Shown here: in pieces, positions 35,549 through 43,923 of the stretch
How positions within the stretch are numbered: position 1 is the stretch's first letter
Layout of the letters: every line of letters begins with the position of its first letter
Assembly: GCF_001693385.1 (NCBI RefSeq)
Contig: NZ_CP016428.1
Location: 2,852,001 to 2,916,000 of the forward strand
DNA: 64,000 nt
Direction: 5' to 3'
From: Bradyrhizobium icense
GTDB taxonomy: Bacteria > Pseudomonadota > Alphaproteobacteria > Rhizobiales > Xanthobacteraceae
The notes under the pieces: generated by a model
Database searches by the model: none
Told to the model about the DNA's origin: nothing
The model's input: only the letters and a program-made list of their open reading frames with translations
Translations under genes and position numbers: made by a program

Positions 35549-35566
35549 TTGTCACGAAACAGTCAT
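35549..35566 (+). promoter_or_regulatory. Pho box for phnGHIJKLMN
   Basis: TTGTCAC-GAAA-CAGTCAT has two 7-mers with the standard four-base spacer; the second matches six of seven bases of CTGTCAT. It lies 59 bases upstream of phnG, and a CTATCA sequence about 8 bases downstream could serve as a -10 element. Confidence 0.68.
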
Positions 35567-35579
35567 GGCGCTCCGCTAT

Positions 35580-35607
35580 CAAGTTGTCTATTATCATAGA
35601 CAACTTG
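35580..35607. promoter_or_regulatory. perfect 28-bp palindrome, probable PhnF operator
   Basis: CAAGTTGTCTAT, four bases (TATC), then its exact complement ATAGACAACTTG. The GTCTAT/ATAGAC core fits HutC-type operators. It sits 13 bases downstream of the Pho box and 18 bases before phnG, where a bound repressor would block transcription start. Confidence 0.75.
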
Positions 35608-35625
35608 ATTTAGGCAAGGTTGCTC

Positions 35626-36087
35626 ATGGGTTTGTCCGGACGGAACGGCAGAGAGGCGCAGCGCAAGGCGGCGATGGCGGTGCTGGCGCATTCCGGGGCT
35701 GGCGACATTGCGGGCCATCTCGCGGCGATCGCGGTACCCGCACACGAGAACCTGCGCGAGCCCGAGAACGGCCTCGTGATGCTGCGCGGCCGGATCGGCG
35801 GCGACGGCGCACCGTTCAATCTCGGCGAGGCCACGGTGTCGCGCGCGGCGGTGCGTCTTGCGACCGGCGAGATCGGCTTCGGCTACGTGCTCGGCCGCGA
35901 CAGGCAGAAGGCGCAGATGATAGCGCTGTGCGATGCCATGGTGCAGTCGACGGAGCTTTCGGGTGAGGTCGAGACCAGGGTGATCGCGCCGTTACGCGAG
36001 GCCATGATCGCCGATCGCAGCCGCAAGGCGGCCGAGGCGGCGGCGACGCGGGTCGATTTCTATACCATGGTGCGCGGCGAGGGGTGA
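35626..36087 (+). CDS. phnG: C-P lyase subunit PhnG
   Basis: A 153-residue PhnG with RKAAMAVLAHSG, the conserved LREPENGLVMLRGRIGGDGAPFNLGE read in parts, TVSRAAVRLATGEIGFGYVLGRD and KAQMIALCDAM. PhnG is part of the PhnGHIJ core complex and, with PhnI, L and H, attaches phosphonate to ribose triphosphate. The ATG at 35626 is used; a TTG two codons earlier is possible. It is the first gene of an eight-gene C-P lyase operon. Confidence 0.92.
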   Translation: MGLSGRNGREAQRKAAMAVLAHSGAGDIAGHLAAIAVPAHENLREPENGLVMLRGRIGGDGAPFNLGEATVSRAAVRLATGEIGFGYVLGRDRQKAQMIALCDAMVQSTELSGEVETRVIAPLREAMIADRSRKAAEAAATRVDFYTMVRGEG

Positions 36088-36091
36088 TGCG

Positions 36092-36700
36092 ATGACGACG
36101 GTTGCAGAATTGCCCGCGGGCTTTGCCGACAAGGTGCTGTCGGCGCAGTCGACCTTCCGCTCCGTGATGGACGCGATGGCGCGTCCCGGCAACGCGCAAC
36201 GGGTCACGGCAGCTGTCGGCGCGCCCGCCGGCATGATGGGCGGCGCGGCGGCGATCGCGCTGACGCTGTTCGATCACGACACGCCGATCTGGCTCGATGC
36301 CGCGATGTCGGCCACGCCTGATGTGGCGAAGTGGCTCAAGTTCCATACCAGTGCGCCGGTGATCGCGGATTCCTCGATCGCCAGCTTCGCCCTCGTCGGC
36401 GACGCCAAGAGCCTGCCGACGCTCGATCGCTTCGCGTTCGGCAGCAACGAATATCCTGACAGGTCGACGACGCTGATCCTGCAGGTCGAGAGCCTGACGC
36501 AGGGTCCTACATTCGAGGTGAAGGGGCCGGGCATCGACGGTACAACGCTGCTGCAGGCGATGCTCCAGCCGCGCGACCTTTTTCAGCGGCTCGCCATCAA
36601 TGAAACCCTGTTCCCGCGCGGCATCGATGTCGTGCTGGTCCATGACGACTTGATTGTCGCGATTCCCCGAACCACGCGGCTGGTCGCAAGCGGAGCGTAG
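36092..36700 (+). CDS. phnH: C-P lyase subunit PhnH
   Basis: A 202-residue PhnH: GFADKVLSAQSTFRSVMDAMARPG near the start, read in parts, then AAAIALTLFDHDTPIWLD, FALVGDAKSLP, GPGI and FPRGIDVVLVHDDLIVAIPRTT. PhnH is a dimeric, non-catalytic core subunit related to PLP-fold proteins. The length is normal. It starts four bases after the phnG stop. Confidence 0.92.
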   Translation: MTTVAELPAGFADKVLSAQSTFRSVMDAMARPGNAQRVTAAVGAPAGMMGGAAAIALTLFDHDTPIWLDAAMSATPDVAKWLKFHTSAPVIADSSIASFALVGDAKSLPTLDRFAFGSNEYPDRSTTLILQVESLTQGPTFEVKGPGIDGTTLLQAMLQPRDLFQRLAINETLFPRGIDVVLVHDDLIVAIPRTTRLVASGA

Positions 36701-36703
36701 TCC

Positions 36704-37807
36704 ATGTATGTAGCCGTCAAAGGAGGCGAACGCGCCATTGAGAACGCCCACCGCCTGCTGGCGCATGAGCGGCGTGGCGACCGTGATGTGCCCGAACTCT
36801 CGTTGGCGCAAATTGCCGAGCAACTCTCGCTCGGCGTCGACCGCGTCATGACGGAAGGCTCGCTCTACGACCGCGAGCTGGCGGCACTCGCGATCAAGCA
36901 GGCGCGCGGCGACCTGATCGAGGCGATCTTCCTGGTCCGTGCCTTCCGTGCCACGCTGCCCCGTTTTGGCGCGACCGAGCCGGTCGACACCGGCGAGATG
37001 CAGGTGCGGCGGCGCATCTCTTCGACCTTCAAGGACATTCCGGGTGGTCAGATCCTGGGGCCGACTTTCGATTATACCCATCGCTTGCTGGACCCGCAGC
37101 TTGCGGACGGCTTTGTGCCGGAGCAGCCGGCGACGTCGGAGGCAACGCAGGCGGCAACGCCACGCGTCACCGACATTCTCGGTCGCGATGGCCTGATCGA
37201 ACCGTCGCCGGCGGCAGATGCTGCTGCGCCGGTCGGCGATCTCACGCGCGAGCCGCTCAGCTTTCCGGCCGACCGCGATCTGCGGCTGCAGAATCTTGCG
37301 CGTGCCGACGAGGGATTCCTGCTTGCGCTCGGCTATTCCTCACAGCGCGGCTATGGCCGTACCCATCCCTTTGCCGGCGAAATCCGTTTCGGCGAGGTAG
37401 AGGTGGAATTCTTCGCCGAGGATGCGGGCTTTGCCGTCCCGCTCGGCTCGATCGAGCTGACCGAGTGCCAGATGGTCAACCAGTTCAAGGGATCGGCGAC
37501 GGAGGCGCCGTGTTTTACGCGCGGTTATGGCCTGGCCTTCGGACAAAGCGAGCGCAAGACCATGTCGATGGCGCTGGTCGACCGCAGCCTGCGCGCCCGC
37601 GAGCTGGGCGAGGAAGTGATCGCGCCGGCCCAGGACGAGGAGTTCGTGATGTCGCATTCCGATAATGTGCAGGCGACCGGCTTCGTCGAGCATCTCAAGC
37701 TGCCGCATTACGTCGACTTTCAGTCCGAGCTCGGTCTGTTGCGCAAGCTGCGCAAGGAGTTCGCCGAGGCCAGTGAGGCGCCGGACATGCAGGAGGCCGC
37801 GGAATGA
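36704..37807 (+). CDS. phnI: C-P lyase subunit PhnI
   Basis: A 367-residue PhnI that begins MYVAVKGGERAIENAHRLLA and shows VDRVMTEGSLYDRELAALAI, RRRISSTFKDIPGGQILGPT read in parts, LALGYSSQRGYGRTHPFAGEIR and SHSDNVQATGFVEHLKLPHY. PhnI carries the nucleosidase activity that exchanges adenine of ATP for methylphosphonate. It is complete and overlaps phnJ by four bases. Confidence 0.93.
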   Translation: MYVAVKGGERAIENAHRLLAHERRGDRDVPELSLAQIAEQLSLGVDRVMTEGSLYDRELAALAIKQARGDLIEAIFLVRAFRATLPRFGATEPVDTGEMQVRRRISSTFKDIPGGQILGPTFDYTHRLLDPQLADGFVPEQPATSEATQAATPRVTDILGRDGLIEPSPAADAAAPVGDLTREPLSFPADRDLRLQNLARADEGFLLALGYSSQRGYGRTHPFAGEIRFGEVEVEFFAEDAGFAVPLGSIELTECQMVNQFKGSATEAPCFTRGYGLAFGQSERKTMSMALVDRSLRARELGEEVIAPAQDEEFVMSHSDNVQATGFVEHLKLPHYVDFQSELGLLRKLRKEFAEASEAPDMQEAAE

Positions 37808-38688
37808 ACGCGCCAGCTTACAATTTCGGCTATCTCGACGAACAGACAAAGCGGATGATCCGCCGCGCGATCCTGAAGGCGATCGCGATTCCCGGCTATC
37901 AAGTGCCGTTCGCGAGCCGCGAGATGCCGATGCCCTATGGCTGGGGCACCGGCGGCGTGCAGGTGACGGCGGCGATCCTCGGGCCACAGGACGTGTTGAA
38001 GGTGATCGATCAGGGTTCGGACGACACCACCAACGCGATCTCGATCCGGAAATTCTTCGGCAAGACCGCTGGTGTCGCGACCACCACGTCCACGATAGAC
38101 GCCACCGTGATCCAGACCCGGCACCGGATTCCCGAAGCGCCGCTGCATGCGGGGCAGGTGCTGGTCTATCAGGTGCCGATCCCCGAGCCGCTGCGATTCC
38201 TGGAGCCGCGCGAGACCGAGACGCGGCGTATGCATGCGCTGGGCGAATATGGCCTGATGCACGTCAAGCTGTACGAAGACATTGCGCGCTTCGGCCATAT
38301 CGCGACCTCCTATGCCTACCCGGTAAAGGTGAATGCGCGCTATGTGATGGATCCGTCGCCGACACCGAAATTCGACAATCCGAAGATGGATAATTGCCCG
38401 GCGCTGCAACTGTTCGGCGCCGGCCGCGAAAAGCGCATCTACGCGATCCCGCCGCATACCAACGTCGTGTCGCTCGATTTCGAGGATCACCCGTTCACGC
38501 GCTACCGGTTCGACGCGCCGTGCGCGCTGTGCGGCGCGGACGATTCCTATCTCGACGAAATCGTCACCGACGACAAAGGCGGGAGGATGTTCGTATGCTC
38601 GGATACCGATTATTGCGAGTCTCGCCAGTTGGCCGGCCATCGCGGCAGCGAGAGCGCGGCTCCGCACAAGGAGAGGGCGCATGGCTGA
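37804..38688 (+). CDS. phnJ: carbon-phosphorus lyase (radical SAM) PhnJ
   Basis: A 294-residue PhnJ, the radical-SAM enzyme that cleaves the C-P bond of ribose 1-phosphonate 5-phosphate to release alkane. The four cysteines of the iron-sulfur site are present as C240-x-x-C243, C265 and C271. The preceding GYGWGTGG-type glycine loop (PYGWGTGGVQV) holds the Gly expected to carry the protein radical. A tail of about 20 residues after the last Cys is variable in the family. It overlaps phnK by eight bases. Confidence 0.94.
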   Translation: MNAPAYNFGYLDEQTKRMIRRAILKAIAIPGYQVPFASREMPMPYGWGTGGVQVTAAILGPQDVLKVIDQGSDDTTNAISIRKFFGKTAGVATTTSTIDATVIQTRHRIPEAPLHAGQVLVYQVPIPEPLRFLEPRETETRRMHALGEYGLMHVKLYEDIARFGHIATSYAYPVKVNARYVMDPSPTPKFDNPKMDNCPALQLFGAGREKRIYAIPPHTNVVSLDFEDHPFTRYRFDAPCALCGADDSYLDEIVTDDKGGRMFVCSDTDYCESRQLAGHRGSESAAPHKERAHG

Positions 38689-39481
38689 GCCGCAAGACCC
38701 CAGGCAGGACGATCAGCCGCTTCTGGTCGCCGAAAACCTCGGCAAGAATTACGACCGGTTGACCGCCTGCCGCGACGTTTCCTTTGCGCTTTATCCCGGC
38801 GAGGTGCTGGCTATCGTCGGCGAGTCCGGGTCGGGCAAGTCGACGCTGCTGCAACTGTTGTCCGCGCAGCTCGCGCCGAGCGCCGGGCGGGTATCATACC
38901 GGATGCGGGACGGCGTGTTGCGCGATCTCGCCAGCCTCGGCGAAGCCGAGCGCCGCTTTCTGTTCCGCACGGATTGGGGCTATGTGCACCAGGACCCCGC
39001 GCAAGGACTGCGGATGGCGGTCTCGGCCGGCGCCAATGTCGGCGAGCGGCTGATGGCGGTGGGCTGGAATCATTACGGCCGTATCCGTCATACCGCCTCG
39101 TCCTGGCTGGAGCGCGTCGAGATCGACACCGCGCGCATCGACGACGCGCCGCGCACCTATTCCGGCGGCATGCGGCAGCGGTTGCAGATCGCGCGCAATC
39201 TGGTCACCGAGCCGCGGCTGGTATTCATGGACGAGCCGACCGGCGGGCTCGACGTATCGGTGCAGGCGCGCCTACTCGATCTGATGCGCAATCTCGTCAG
39301 CGAGCTCGGCCTTGCCGCTATCGTTGTCACCCATGACCTCGCCGTGGCGCGGCTGTTGTCGCACCGCGTAATGGTGATGAAGGGTGGGCGCGTCATTGAA
39401 ACCGGCCTGACCGACCAGGTGCTCGACGACCCCCGCGAGCCCTATACCCAACTGCTCGTTTCCTCGATCCTTCCGGCATGA
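38681..39481 (+). CDS. phnK: C-P lyase ABC-type subunit PhnK
   Basis: A 266-residue ATPase-like subunit. It has Walker A GESGSGKST, the PhnK-typical YVHQDPAQGLRMAVSAGAN, signature YSGGMRQRLQIARNL and Walker B LVFMDEPTGGLDVSVQ. PhnK binds the PhnGHIJ core and is essential for phosphonate breakdown, not for transport. The start lies inside the end of phnJ. Confidence 0.92.
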   Translation: MAEPQDPRQDDQPLLVAENLGKNYDRLTACRDVSFALYPGEVLAIVGESGSGKSTLLQLLSAQLAPSAGRVSYRMRDGVLRDLASLGEAERRFLFRTDWGYVHQDPAQGLRMAVSAGANVGERLMAVGWNHYGRIRHTASSWLERVEIDTARIDDAPRTYSGGMRQRLQIARNLVTEPRLVFMDEPTGGLDVSVQARLLDLMRNLVSELGLAAIVVTHDLAVARLLSHRVMVMKGGRVIETGLTDQVLDDPREPYTQLLVSSILPA

Positions 39482-39490
39482 GCACGGCTA

Positions 39491-40189
39491 ATGACTGCGA
39501 TGATCGACATCACCAGCGCCGAAAAGACCTTTACCATGCACCTGCAGGGCGGCGTTGAGCTGCCCGTGGTGCGCGGCGTCTCGTTTCAGGTCGAGCCGGG
39601 CGAATGCGTCGTGCTGTCGGGCCCTTCCGGCGCCGGAAAATCCTCGATCCTGAAAATGATCTTTGGCAATTACCGCTGCGATGGCGGCCGAATCGGCATC
39701 CGGCATCAGGGGACAGTGATCGACCTTGCCACAGCCGAGCCGCGGCAGGTGCTCAGCGTGCGCCGCTCGACCATCGGCTATGTCAGCCAGTTCTTGCGGG
39801 CGGTACCGCGGGTCGCCACCATCGACGTGGTGGCGGAGCCGCTGATTGCGAATGGAGCTGCACGCGGGGAAGCTCGCGAGAGGGCGGGTGCGCTGCTGCG
39901 TCGCCTCAACATTCCCGAGCGGCTGTGGGCGCTGCCGCCATCGACGTTCTCAGGTGGCGAGCAGCAGCGGGTCAACATCGCGCGTGGTTTCATTTCCGAT
40001 CTGCCAATTCTGTTGCTGGACGAGCCGACAGCTTCGCTCGATGCCGCCAATCGCGCTGTTGTCGTCGATTTGATTGAACAGAAGAAACGGCAGGGCGTCG
40101 CGGTGGTGGCGATCGTCCATGACGACGAAATTCGCCATCTGATCGCCGACCGCATCGTCGACGTGACATCATTTGCCGCCGCGGCTTGA
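39491..40189 (+). CDS. phnL: C-P lyase ABC-type subunit PhnL
   Basis: A 232-residue ATPase-like subunit with Walker A GPSGAGKSS, YVSQFLRAVPRVATIDVVAEP, signature FSGGEQQRVNIARGF and Walker B LLLDEPTASLD. PhnL works with PhnI, G and H in forming the ribose 1-methylphosphonate triphosphate and associates with PhnK in the ABC pair. The ribosome site is weak, and the gene begins nine bases after phnK. There is no membrane partner, in line with a non-transport role. Confidence 0.92.
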   Translation: MTAMIDITSAEKTFTMHLQGGVELPVVRGVSFQVEPGECVVLSGPSGAGKSSILKMIFGNYRCDGGRIGIRHQGTVIDLATAEPRQVLSVRRSTIGYVSQFLRAVPRVATIDVVAEPLIANGAARGEARERAGALLRRLNIPERLWALPPSTFSGGEQQRVNIARGFISDLPILLLDEPTASLDAANRAVVVDLIEQKKRQGVAVVAIVHDDEIRHLIADRIVDVTSFAAAA

Positions 40190-40202
40190 GGGAAGAAAAG
40201 AG

Positions 40203-41357
40203 ATGACTTCGAAGCAAGAAACCATCCTCGGCAACGCCCGCATCGTCCTGGCCGATCGCGTGATCGAGCACGGCTGGGTCGCTTTCGCCGATGGCCGCAT
40301 CGCCGAATACGGCGAGGGCGGTGCGCCGTCAGGCAGCGAGGACGCCGGCGGCGATCTGATCATGCCAGGCCTGATCGAGCTGCATACCGACCATCTCGAA
40401 ATGCACTATGTGCCACGCCCAAAGGTATTCTGGGATCCGATCGCGTCGGTGGTTTCCTATGACGGACAGTTGGCCACCTCGGGCATCACCACGGTTCTGG
40501 ATTCGCTCCGGGTCTGGCGTGAGGACGGCGCCGAGGAGGTCGACGGAAGGGCAGGCGTGCTGGCGGAGGCGATCGCATCCGCGCGCGAGGCGAACCTGCT
40601 GCGCGCAGAGCATTTCCTGCATCTGCGGTGCGAAATCCCGATGCCAAGCGTCGTCGAGGAGGCCAAGGAGCTGATCGACCGGCCTGACGTCCGGCTGATG
40701 TCGCTAATGGACCACACGCCGGGCCAGCGCCAGTTCCGCGACGAGGTCAAGCTGCGCGACTATTACCGCGGCAAGGGCGGCGGCAAGACCGACGCCGAAC
40801 TCGATGCGCTGTTCGAAAAGCGCTTCCACTATCAAAAGACCCATGCCGCGGCCAACATGCGCGAGATCGTGGCGCTTGCCCATCGATATGAAATCCCGCT
40901 CGCCAGCCACGACGACACGACCGAGGAAAATGTCGCCGACGCGATCCAGGACCGCGTCGCAGTGGCGGAGTTTCCGACCACGATGGAAGCCGCGCGCGGC
41001 CTGCATCAGGCTGGCATCGGTATCTTGATGGGGGCACCGAACGTGGTTCGCGGCGGTTCGCATTCCGGCAACATCGCCGCCATCGATCTCGCCCGCGAGG
41101 GACTTTTGGACATCCTGTCGTCCGACTACATCCCTTCGAGTCTTTTGATGGCAGCCCTGCAATTGCCGCAGGATGTGCCGGCGATCGATCTGGCCTCGGC
41201 CGTCCGCACCGTCACCAAGACGCCGGCCGAAGCGGTCGGTCTTGCGGACCGCGGCGAGATCGCACCCGGCAAGCGGGCCGATGTAATCCGGGTGCATGTC
41301 GCCCGCAACATTCCGGTGGTGCGCAGCGTCTGGCGGGAAGGGCGGCGCGTAGCATGA
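40203..41357 (+). CDS. phnM: alpha-D-ribose 1-methylphosphonate 5-triphosphate diphosphatase
   Basis: A 384-residue canonical PhnM. The metal site MPGLIELHTDHLEMHYVPRP is followed by [53 protein letters not shown] and ILSSDYIPSSLL. It removes diphosphate before the C-P lyase step. AGGGAAGAAAAGAG precedes the ATG. A diverged paralogue lies at 29.1 kb in the minus-strand trio. It overlaps phnN by four bases. Confidence 0.93.
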   Translation: MTSKQETILGNARIVLADRVIEHGWVAFADGRIAEYGEGGAPSGSEDAGGDLIMPGLIELHTDHLEMHYVPRPKVFWDPIASVVSYDGQLATSGITTVLDSLRVWREDGAEEVDGRAGVLAEAIASAREANLLRAEHFLHLRCEIPMPSVVEEAKELIDRPDVRLMSLMDHTPGQRQFRDEVKLRDYYRGKGGGKTDAELDALFEKRFHYQKTHAAANMREIVALAHRYEIPLASHDDTTEENVADAIQDRVAVAEFPTTMEAARGLHQAGIGILMGAPNVVRGGSHSGNIAAIDLAREGLLDILSSDYIPSSLLMAALQLPQDVPAIDLASAVRTVTKTPAEAVGLADRGEIAPGKRADVIRVHVARNIPVVRSVWREGRRVA

Positions 41358-41965
41358 CGGAAACACTGACAACCACAGCGCCAGACCAGGCGGCCGCGAT
41401 CGGGCCGGGCCGGTTGATTCTGGTGGTCGGCCCAAGCGGCGCCGGCAAGGACACGCTGCTCAGCCTCGCCAAGGTGGCCTGCGCCGAGGACAGCAGCATT
41501 GTGTTTCCCCGCCGCGTGATCACGCGTGAAGCGTCGGCGTCGGAGGAAAACGAAGAGGTCAGCGCCGGCACGTTTCAGGAGGCGCTGGCGCGTGGCGAAT
41601 ACGCCATGCATTGGGAAGCCCATGGCCATTGCTATGCATTGTCGCGCGCGATCGACAACGAAATCCGCGCCGGACGAACGATCGTGGTCAACGTATCGCG
41701 CACCGTGATTGGCGCGATGCGCCGCGCCTATGCCGACGTGGTGGTGGTTTCGATCACCGCGCCGCCGAACGTTCTGGCCGAACGGATTGCGATGCGGCGG
41801 CGGAACAGCGACGGCAAGCTCGAAGCCCGCCTGGGTCGCACGGTGGAGGATGCGGCGGCCGCGCCCGACGTCACCATCGTCAATACCGGCAGCGCCGAGT
41901 ATCATGCCCGCCAGCTCGTCCGCGTCATCAAGAGCGAGAAATGGGACGATCGACGGGAGAGCTAA
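41354..41965 (+). CDS. phnN: ribose 1,5-bisphosphate phosphokinase
   Basis: A 203-residue kinase of the guanylate-kinase-like fold: LILVVGPSGAGKDTLL P-loop, FPRRVITREASASEENE, MHWEAHGHCYALSRAID and VVVVSITAPPNVLAERIA. PhnN phosphorylates ribose 1,5-bisphosphate to PRPP, returning the ribose to nucleotide synthesis. The protein is complete. The stop is one base from the start of the flavoprotein gene that follows. Confidence 0.92.
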   Translation: MTETLTTTAPDQAAAIGPGRLILVVGPSGAGKDTLLSLAKVACAEDSSIVFPRRVITREASASEENEEVSAGTFQEALARGEYAMHWEAHGHCYALSRAIDNEIRAGRTIVVNVSRTVIGAMRRAYADVVVVSITAPPNVLAERIAMRRRNSDGKLEARLGRTVEDAAAAPDVTIVNTGSAEYHARQLVRVIKSEKWDDRRES

Positions 41966-41966
41966 A

Positions 41967-42578
41967 ATGACTGTGATCGCGACCATCGAGCAACTTGAGG
42001 CCATCTACGGCTTTCCCAACGATGCCTCGACCGTCAAGGTCGCGAACAGGATCACGCCGGCCTATCGGGCGTTGATGGACAAGTCGCCGTTTGCGGCGCT
42101 GGCGACCTGCGGGCCGGAAGGGCTGGACTGTTCGCCGCGCGGCGACTTGCCGGGCTTCGTTCGCGTCCACGACGAGAAGACGCTGATGATGCCAGACCGG
42201 CGCGGCAACAACCGCTGCGATTCGCTGCGCAATATCGTGCGCGATCCGCGGGTGGCGCTTTTGTTTCTTATCCCGGGTTCCGGCAGCACACTGCGCATCA
42301 ACGGCCGCGCGCATGTCTCGGCCGATCCGGAACTGCTCGCGTCCTTCAAGATGGAAGGCAAGGCGCCGCGCACCGTCATCGTCATGACGGTCGAAGAGGT
42401 TTACTTCCAGTGCGCGCGGGCCATCGCCCGTTCCGATCTCTGGAATCCCGACAAGCGCGTCGATCCGAGAAGCTTGCCGACGCCCGGCCAGATACTTGCC
42501 GAAATGAGCGACAATACCGTCGGCGGCGAGAAGTACGATCGGGAATGGCCGGAGCGCGCGCGGCAGACCATGTGGTGA
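41967..42578 (+). CDS. PPOX-type (pyridoxamine 5'-phosphate oxidase fold) flavoprotein
   Basis: A 203-residue protein of the pyridoxamine-phosphate-oxidase-like split-barrel fold, MSMEG_1061-like subgroup. It has FAALATCGPEGLDCSPRGD, RRGNNRCDSLRNIVRDPRVALLF read in parts, LRINGRAHVSADPEL and VYFQCARAIARSDLW. These proteins bind FMN or related flavin/F420 cofactors and include oxidoreductases of unassigned substrate. The one-base gap to phnN strongly suggests it belongs to the phn operon. A phosphonate-linked role is inference. Confidence 0.82.
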   Translation: MTVIATIEQLEAIYGFPNDASTVKVANRITPAYRALMDKSPFAALATCGPEGLDCSPRGDLPGFVRVHDEKTLMMPDRRGNNRCDSLRNIVRDPRVALLFLIPGSGSTLRINGRAHVSADPELLASFKMEGKAPRTVIVMTVEEVYFQCARAIARSDLWNPDKRVDPRSLPTPGQILAEMSDNTVGGEKYDREWPERARQTMW

Positions 42579-42769
42579 TGCGCTGCTGGCTCGCGACCTG
42601 GCAGCGGCCGTACGGCAAGCAATTCAGAACAACCGGCGCGAGCGCCGCGAGCGGATCAGGCGTAACGGATCGCCTTTTACGCGCATTTGAGAAAATTCCG
42701 GACCAGCGGATTGAGAGAATCCCTCCGCCAGCAAACGTTGGCGTAGCCGTGCCGTTGCGCTGTCGCCGA

Positions 42770-43033
42770 TCATCCCGATGGAACGTGCGGGCAGGTGCTG
42801 GATCGCTGTTTGCTGCCGCGCTTGTCGGCCGGCACGTTGCAATCGTCGATCCGCTGCTCGTCCATCCACTTTCTTCCCAGCCGCTCTTTTCCGGTCAATG
42901 ACGGTCCGTCAGCGGGCAGAGCGGTCTCCGCATTCGGTGCCGTTTGGTCAGGCTGCCTTTCCTGCGCAAAGGCCGCCGATGCAAGGCAGAGCACGAGAAG
43001 GAAACTGATCAACCTTTGGTGAATCGGTTCCAT
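42770..43033 (-). CDS. small exported hypothetical protein
   Basis: An 87-residue protein with a signal peptide (LISFLLVLCLASAAFA, cleaved before QER). The mature part is polar and Pro/Asp-rich and ends in two Cys: WMDEQRIDDCNVPADKRG then STCPHVPSG. A GAGGA site precedes the ATG. The pattern WxDEQRIDxCNVPxDKRG recurs in short Bradyrhizobium proteins of unknown role. The 191 bases between it and the flavoprotein gene show no gene. Confidence 0.6.
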   Translation of the reverse strand: MEPIHQRLISFLLVLCLASAAFAQERQPDQTAPNAETALPADGPSLTGKERLGRKWMDEQRIDDCNVPADKRGSKQRSSTCPHVPSG

Positions 43034-43165
43034 CGGATGTCCTCACCGAAACCAGAAGCGTCAGATTAAACCTGTCGATATTCACGTCGCCACCCGGAAC
43101 CTGCAGAGAACGGGTCGGTTGCCTCTCATCGCGTCGTGCGTGCTTCACGTGGAAAGGAGAGACAC

Positions 43166-43492
43166 ATGAATACGAAACGACTCATTCTTGCGGGTTGCTC
43201 CATTTTGGTTTTGAGCACCGGCGCAGCACTGGCCGGTCCCTGCGAAACGGGACGCGCCGCCAACCTGAAGGACGCAGGCTCTGGACCGGCCCAGACTGGC
43301 GACAGTCAAACAACAGGTATGGCGAGCAGCACCAGCCAACATCCGCCGACCGGCACCATGAACCGAGCGGCGGGAGAAACTGCAGCATCTTCACAAGATA
43401 CGCAGCGGCAGATGCAAGGCGAACCGACGGCGGCACAGCAGGCTGAAGGCGCCAAGGCCGACAAGGTCACAGAGGCAGACAAAGACTGCTGA
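43166..43492 (+). CDS. small exported hypothetical protein
   Basis: A 108-residue protein with a signal peptide ending AALA followed by GPC. The mature part is low-complexity, rich in Ala, Gln, Thr and Glu, with Cys only near each end (GPCETGRA and DKDC). AAAGGAGAG lies just upstream of the ATG, so the gene is probably expressed. No domain is recognisable. An LAGC sequence inside the hydrophobic core looks like a lipobox but sits too early to be convincing. Confidence 0.6.
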   Translation: MNTKRLILAGCSILVLSTGAALAGPCETGRAANLKDAGSGPAQTGDSQTTGMASSTSQHPPTGTMNRAAGETAASSQDTQRQMQGEPTAAQQAEGAKADKVTEADKDC

Positions 43493-43786
43493 AGATACGT
43501 ATCGACCCTGGTCGTCATACTGCTTCGGCAGATAGGCGCTGGTGCGTAATGGAAAGTCGTTCGAACTGTGATTGGACGAACTCTCGCGGTGCATGCGTCG
43601 ATTGGGCGCCGTTATCCGCAGGGGTTTGACCAAGAGGGAAGTAGGCTTGTCCAAGAGCGAACTTCTTCCTTCGGAGATAGTACGCATAGTGCGACCTTCG
43701 ACCTTCCGTACTTGCGCTCTGTCCACGGCGACCCTAGTTTCGTCCCGGCACGAATGTCGTGCCAGCACTGCTTGGGAGGACCCCTG

Positions 43787-43867
43787 ATGAGTTGGAAGAC
43801 TCCGAAGATCGTCGAAGTGTCGGTGGGCATGGAAATCAACATGTACGCCTGCGCGGCGCGTAAATAG
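43787..43867 (+). CDS. pqqA: coenzyme PQQ precursor peptide PqqA
   Basis: A 26-residue PqqA. The conserved core VGMEINMYACAARK contains Glu16 and Tyr20 with the required E-x3-Y spacing; these two side chains are fused by PqqE to build PQQ. GGGAGGACCCCTG precedes the ATG. The frame is open for about 70 codons upstream, but only the final 26 match PqqA. No pqqB, C, D or E gene follows; a strong hairpin and then an outer-membrane protein gene do. It must rely on maturation genes elsewhere. Confidence 0.93.
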   Translation: MSWKTPKIVEVSVGMEINMYACAARK

Positions 43868-43883
43868 ACGCGTCGAACCGGTC

Positions 43884-43923
43884 TGCCCGGCTCCGGCAAC
43901 GGCCTGTTGCCGCGGGCCGGGCA
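43884..43923 (+). terminator. long hairpin after pqqA
   Basis: Outer arms TGCCCGGC (43884-43891) and GCCGGGCA (43916-43923) enclose inner arms CGGCAAC (43894-43900) and GTTGCCG (43906-43912) with a GGCCT loop. It begins 17 bases after the pqqA stop and should make pqqA a short, stable transcript. No T-run follows. The remaining 248 bases up to 44171 contain no gene I can support. Confidence 0.65.

Noticed and set aside
42624..42869. 81-codon minus-strand frame beside the exported protein at 42.8-43.0 kb
   Set aside because: It overlaps the better-supported exported protein gene, which has a signal peptide and ribosome site.
43568..43786. Long upstream extension of the pqqA frame (about 73 codons)
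   Set aside because: The extension has no similarity to PqqA and no ribosome site, while GGGAGGA lies right before the short ATG start.
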